Source: Desulfobacteraceae bacterium UBA5852
Lineage (GTDB): Bacteria > Desulfobacterota > Desulfobacteria > Desulfobacterales > UBA5852
Direction of reading: 5' to 3'
DNA: 5,835 nucleotides
Assembly (NCBI GenBank): GCA_002432195.1
Contig: DJGG01000113.1
Span: 1 to 5,835 of the forward strand
Positions 5,831 to 5,835 of the stretch are shown in pieces; the stretch's first letter is position 1; each line of letters begins with the position of its first letter. A model generated the notes under the pieces. That model was given only the letters and a program-made list of their open reading frames with translations, had not been told where the DNA came from and searched no databases. The position numbers and the translations under genes were made by a program.

Positions 5831-5835
5831 GTCTT

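Noticed and set aside
5788..5835. Intrinsic terminator after the last gene
   Set aside because: There is a hairpin at 5778-5796, but no T-tract follows it on the + strand. The A6 at 5825-5830 has no visible stem inside the window.

Overview
The window is very GC-rich DNA. All four supported genes lie on the + strand in the order opgG, a small unknown gene, opgH, and a cobalamin-binding-type radical SAM gene. The gaps between them (95, 116 and 52 nt) are short enough for one transcription unit. The two recognised opg genes point to a Gram-negative, proteobacteria-like organism. The strong GC bias and the radical SAM/B12 enzyme would suit a soil, sediment or anaerobic/microaerobic lineage, but the sequence does not settle the taxon.

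Layout: 1-70 is a leader with a perfect DnaA-box 9-mer (9-17) and a good Shine-Dalgarno (SD) sequence. 71-1696 is opgG, the periplasmic glucan enzyme, with an unusual C11...C8 homopolymer pair at 1261-1283. 1697-1791 is a gap with two small hairpins and a strong SD. 1792-2196 encodes a 134-residue unrecognised protein. 2197-2312 is a structured gap with two perfect palindromes, G-tracts and a possible SD-sequestering pairing. 2313-4460 is opgH, the membrane beta-1,2-glucan synthase, lacking the long N-terminal cytoplasmic extension of the E. coli protein. 4461-4512 is a short gap. 4513-5787 is the radical SAM protein. 5788-5835 holds no gene.

Working together: OpgH would polymerise UDP-glucose into a beta-1,2-glucan and move it across the inner membrane. 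OpgG would trim or branch it in the periplasm, giving osmoregulated periplasmic glucans (OPGs). The small protein sits where a regulatory or assembly partner of OpgH would be expected, and may stand in for the missing OpgH N-terminal region (inference). The radical SAM protein has no known link to OPGs. Its position suggests either a cytoplasmic modification connected with the envelope or simple co-residence.

I see no mobile element, CRISPR array, tRNA or rRNA. The most interesting points are the split-looking OpgH region, the possible translational coupling of the small gene to opgH, and the radical SAM neighbour.
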